A stretch of DNA of 64,000 nucleotides, taken from Paenibacillus tengchongensis (GTDB lineage Bacteria; Bacillota; Bacilli; Paenibacillales; Paenibacillaceae). Below the pieces are notes generated by a model. It was not told the origin of the DNA, ran no database searches, and was given only the letters and a program-made list of their open reading frames with translations. The stretch's first letter is position 1, and every line of letters starts with the position of its first letter. Of this stretch, positions 63,214-64,000 are shown one piece after another. The position numbers and the translations under genes are program-made. The stretch spans positions 369,414 through 433,413 of the forward strand of contig NZ_WACP01000003.1 of the NCBI RefSeq assembly GCF_008973665.1, given 5' to 3'.

Positions 63214-63242
63214 CCGCCTTGTGAGCAAGGCGGTTGTTTTTT
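63214..63242 (+). terminator. Terminator of the GH115 gene
   Basis: CCGCCTTG, loop TGAG, CAAGGCGG, then TTGTTTTTT: a perfect 8-base-pair stem with a T run. Confidence 0.9.
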
Positions 63243-63272
63243 AACTTGACACTCTATAAGTTGTAATTATGG

Positions 63273-63301
63273 TTACCACATCTAAAAGTTTCCTGTATAA
63301 T
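63273..63301 (+). promoter_or_regulatory. Promoter of the AT-rich terminal operon
   Basis: TTACCA (63273-63278), 17 bases, TATAAT (63296-63301), 34 bases before the TTG start of the next gene. The consensus -10 and ideal spacing make it convincing. Confidence 0.6.
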
Positions 63302-63335
63302 TAAACCAATCTATTTATGGGGGAGGTCAATATAC

Positions 63336-63665
63336 TTGGAGCTAGCCTATTACGTTACACCTTCTGAAACACCAAAAGCTTTGCCTTTTAGTAATAAAAA
63401 TATTGAAGATATTTTAGAATATGTAGAGGCAACAGATATCAGTGATTTGGAGATTATTCCAATCACACAAGAGATTTTAATCTGGGCTAACAGTGCTGTT
63501 ATTCAAGCGAGACATAATCTTGCCTTTAAATTGGATGTAGACGACTCTTTGGTTTATGGAAAGGCAATTTTCACTGGAACAATGAATGAAAATGGAACTA
63601 TTGAAGGTTTAACTGGTCCGCAATTCTCCACAATACCTAATCTAATTCAATTCCCGAACTATTGA
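63336..63665 (+). CDS. Unknown small protein in AT-rich segment
   Basis: 109 residues, TTG start with GGGGGAGG nine bases upstream. Acidic, with Ile/Leu-rich stretches (NIEDILEYVEATDISDLEIIPITQEILIW). Codons are clearly AT-biased compared with all preceding genes, which suggests acquired DNA. No family recognised; immunity or phage-island proteins often look like this, which is only a guess. Confidence 0.6.
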   Translation: MELAYYVTPSETPKALPFSNKNIEDILEYVEATDISDLEIIPITQEILIWANSAVIQARHNLAFKLDVDDSLVYGKAIFTGTMNENGTIEGLTGPQFSTIPNLIQFPNY

Positions 63666-63680
63666 TTTAAAGGAGGAAGT

Positions 63681-64000
63681 ATGCTAACTACTAATTTTTT
63701 TCAGCAACTTTTCGGTAAGTATAAAGACTTCGTCGTGCAGTTGGATTCGAACGAAGCTGTTTTTACTATAAATGCGCATAATCCTTCTGAAAGCTTAAAG
63801 GTAAATGAATATACTCATTATTTTCAAGTGAAGCTTCAAAAATCTTCAGATTCATTTTTTCAAATCCCAAAACGTAACATCTCATCTTATGGGATGGGGA
63901 GTCCTTACAATTATAAAAGTTTCGATGATTACCGTGAAATTGTAGGATATATTCGTTTCGAGAATGATGCGGAATTTTTATTCCTATCATATGACAACAT
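63681..64000 (+). CDS. Unknown protein, AT-rich, 3' end outside window
   Basis: At least 106 codons, open to the window edge. ATG at 63681 with AAAGGAGG only four to five bases upstream. Soluble; blocks LFGKYKDFVVQLDSNEAVF, EYTHYFQVKLQKSSDSFFQI and NISSYGMGSPYNYKSF. It starts 15 bases after the previous gene and shares its AT-rich composition, so the two form an operon. No family recognised. Confidence 0.6.
   Translation, partial: MLTTNFFQQLFGKYKDFVVQLDSNEAVFTINAHNPSESLKVNEYTHYFQVKLQKSSDSFFQIPKRNISSYGMGSPYNYKSFDDYREIVGYIRFENDAEFLFLSYDN

Overview
The window looks like chromosomal DNA of a spore-forming, plant-polysaccharide-degrading Firmicute, most likely a Paenibacillus. Signs of this are strong AAGGAGG-type ribosome binding sites, frequent TTG/GTG starts, YjcZ and CotF spore proteins, a Bacillus-type Ku/LigD pair, a cyclodextrin glucanotransferase, and many glycoside hydrolases paired with AraC regulators. 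The genus is inferred from gene content; no search was run.

Layout. 1-3.8 kb: an unusual XRE-MerR-MerR regulator (runs off the left edge) diverges from a three-gene ABC-2 exporter, followed by a YjcZ peptide. 3.8-15 kb: carbohydrate genes (GH12, a cellulase-like protein, GH8 Rex xylanase, a GH2 enzyme) mixed with a nitroreductase, CotF, GluQ-RS, and two decayed genes (a doubly frameshifted AraC regulator and a gutted GH88). 15-19.7 kb: a HAD phosphatase, a small lipoprotein, an NHEJ operon (ku, ligase, and a polymerase ORF broken by one extra base), DUF2188 and a VOC protein. 19.8-26.2 kb: a GT39-like membrane protein, a tiny lipoprotein, two DinB-type proteins, a CGTase with LacI-type palindromes in its promoter, and an APH-family kinase.

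26.3-43.3 kb is a nitrate and NO module: hmp, nsrR, a hemerythrin, narGHJI, nreABC, a narK fused to a PAS domain, moaA and ywiC, with an orphan ilvB inside it. GGG-N4-CCC palindromes, the expected NreC sites, occur in pairs before both narG and narK, at the same distance from the predicted -10. Together the genes would sense nitrate and O2, import nitrate, reduce it, make cofactor, and detoxify NO.

43.6-50 kb: an oligopeptide-type ABC importer (SBP, two permeases, two ATPases). 50-54 kb: a zinc-knuckle plus deoxyribosyltransferase-like protein of unknown role, an aldo/keto reductase, a decayed amidohydrolase and a GT61. 54-63.2 kb: GH95, GH115, two AraC regulators and one unknown gene, likely a hemicellulose or pectin side-chain locus. 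From about 63.24 kb the DNA turns distinctly AT-rich, with two unrecognised genes, which suggests the edge of an acquired island.

No tRNA, rRNA, CRISPR array or intact transposase was seen.
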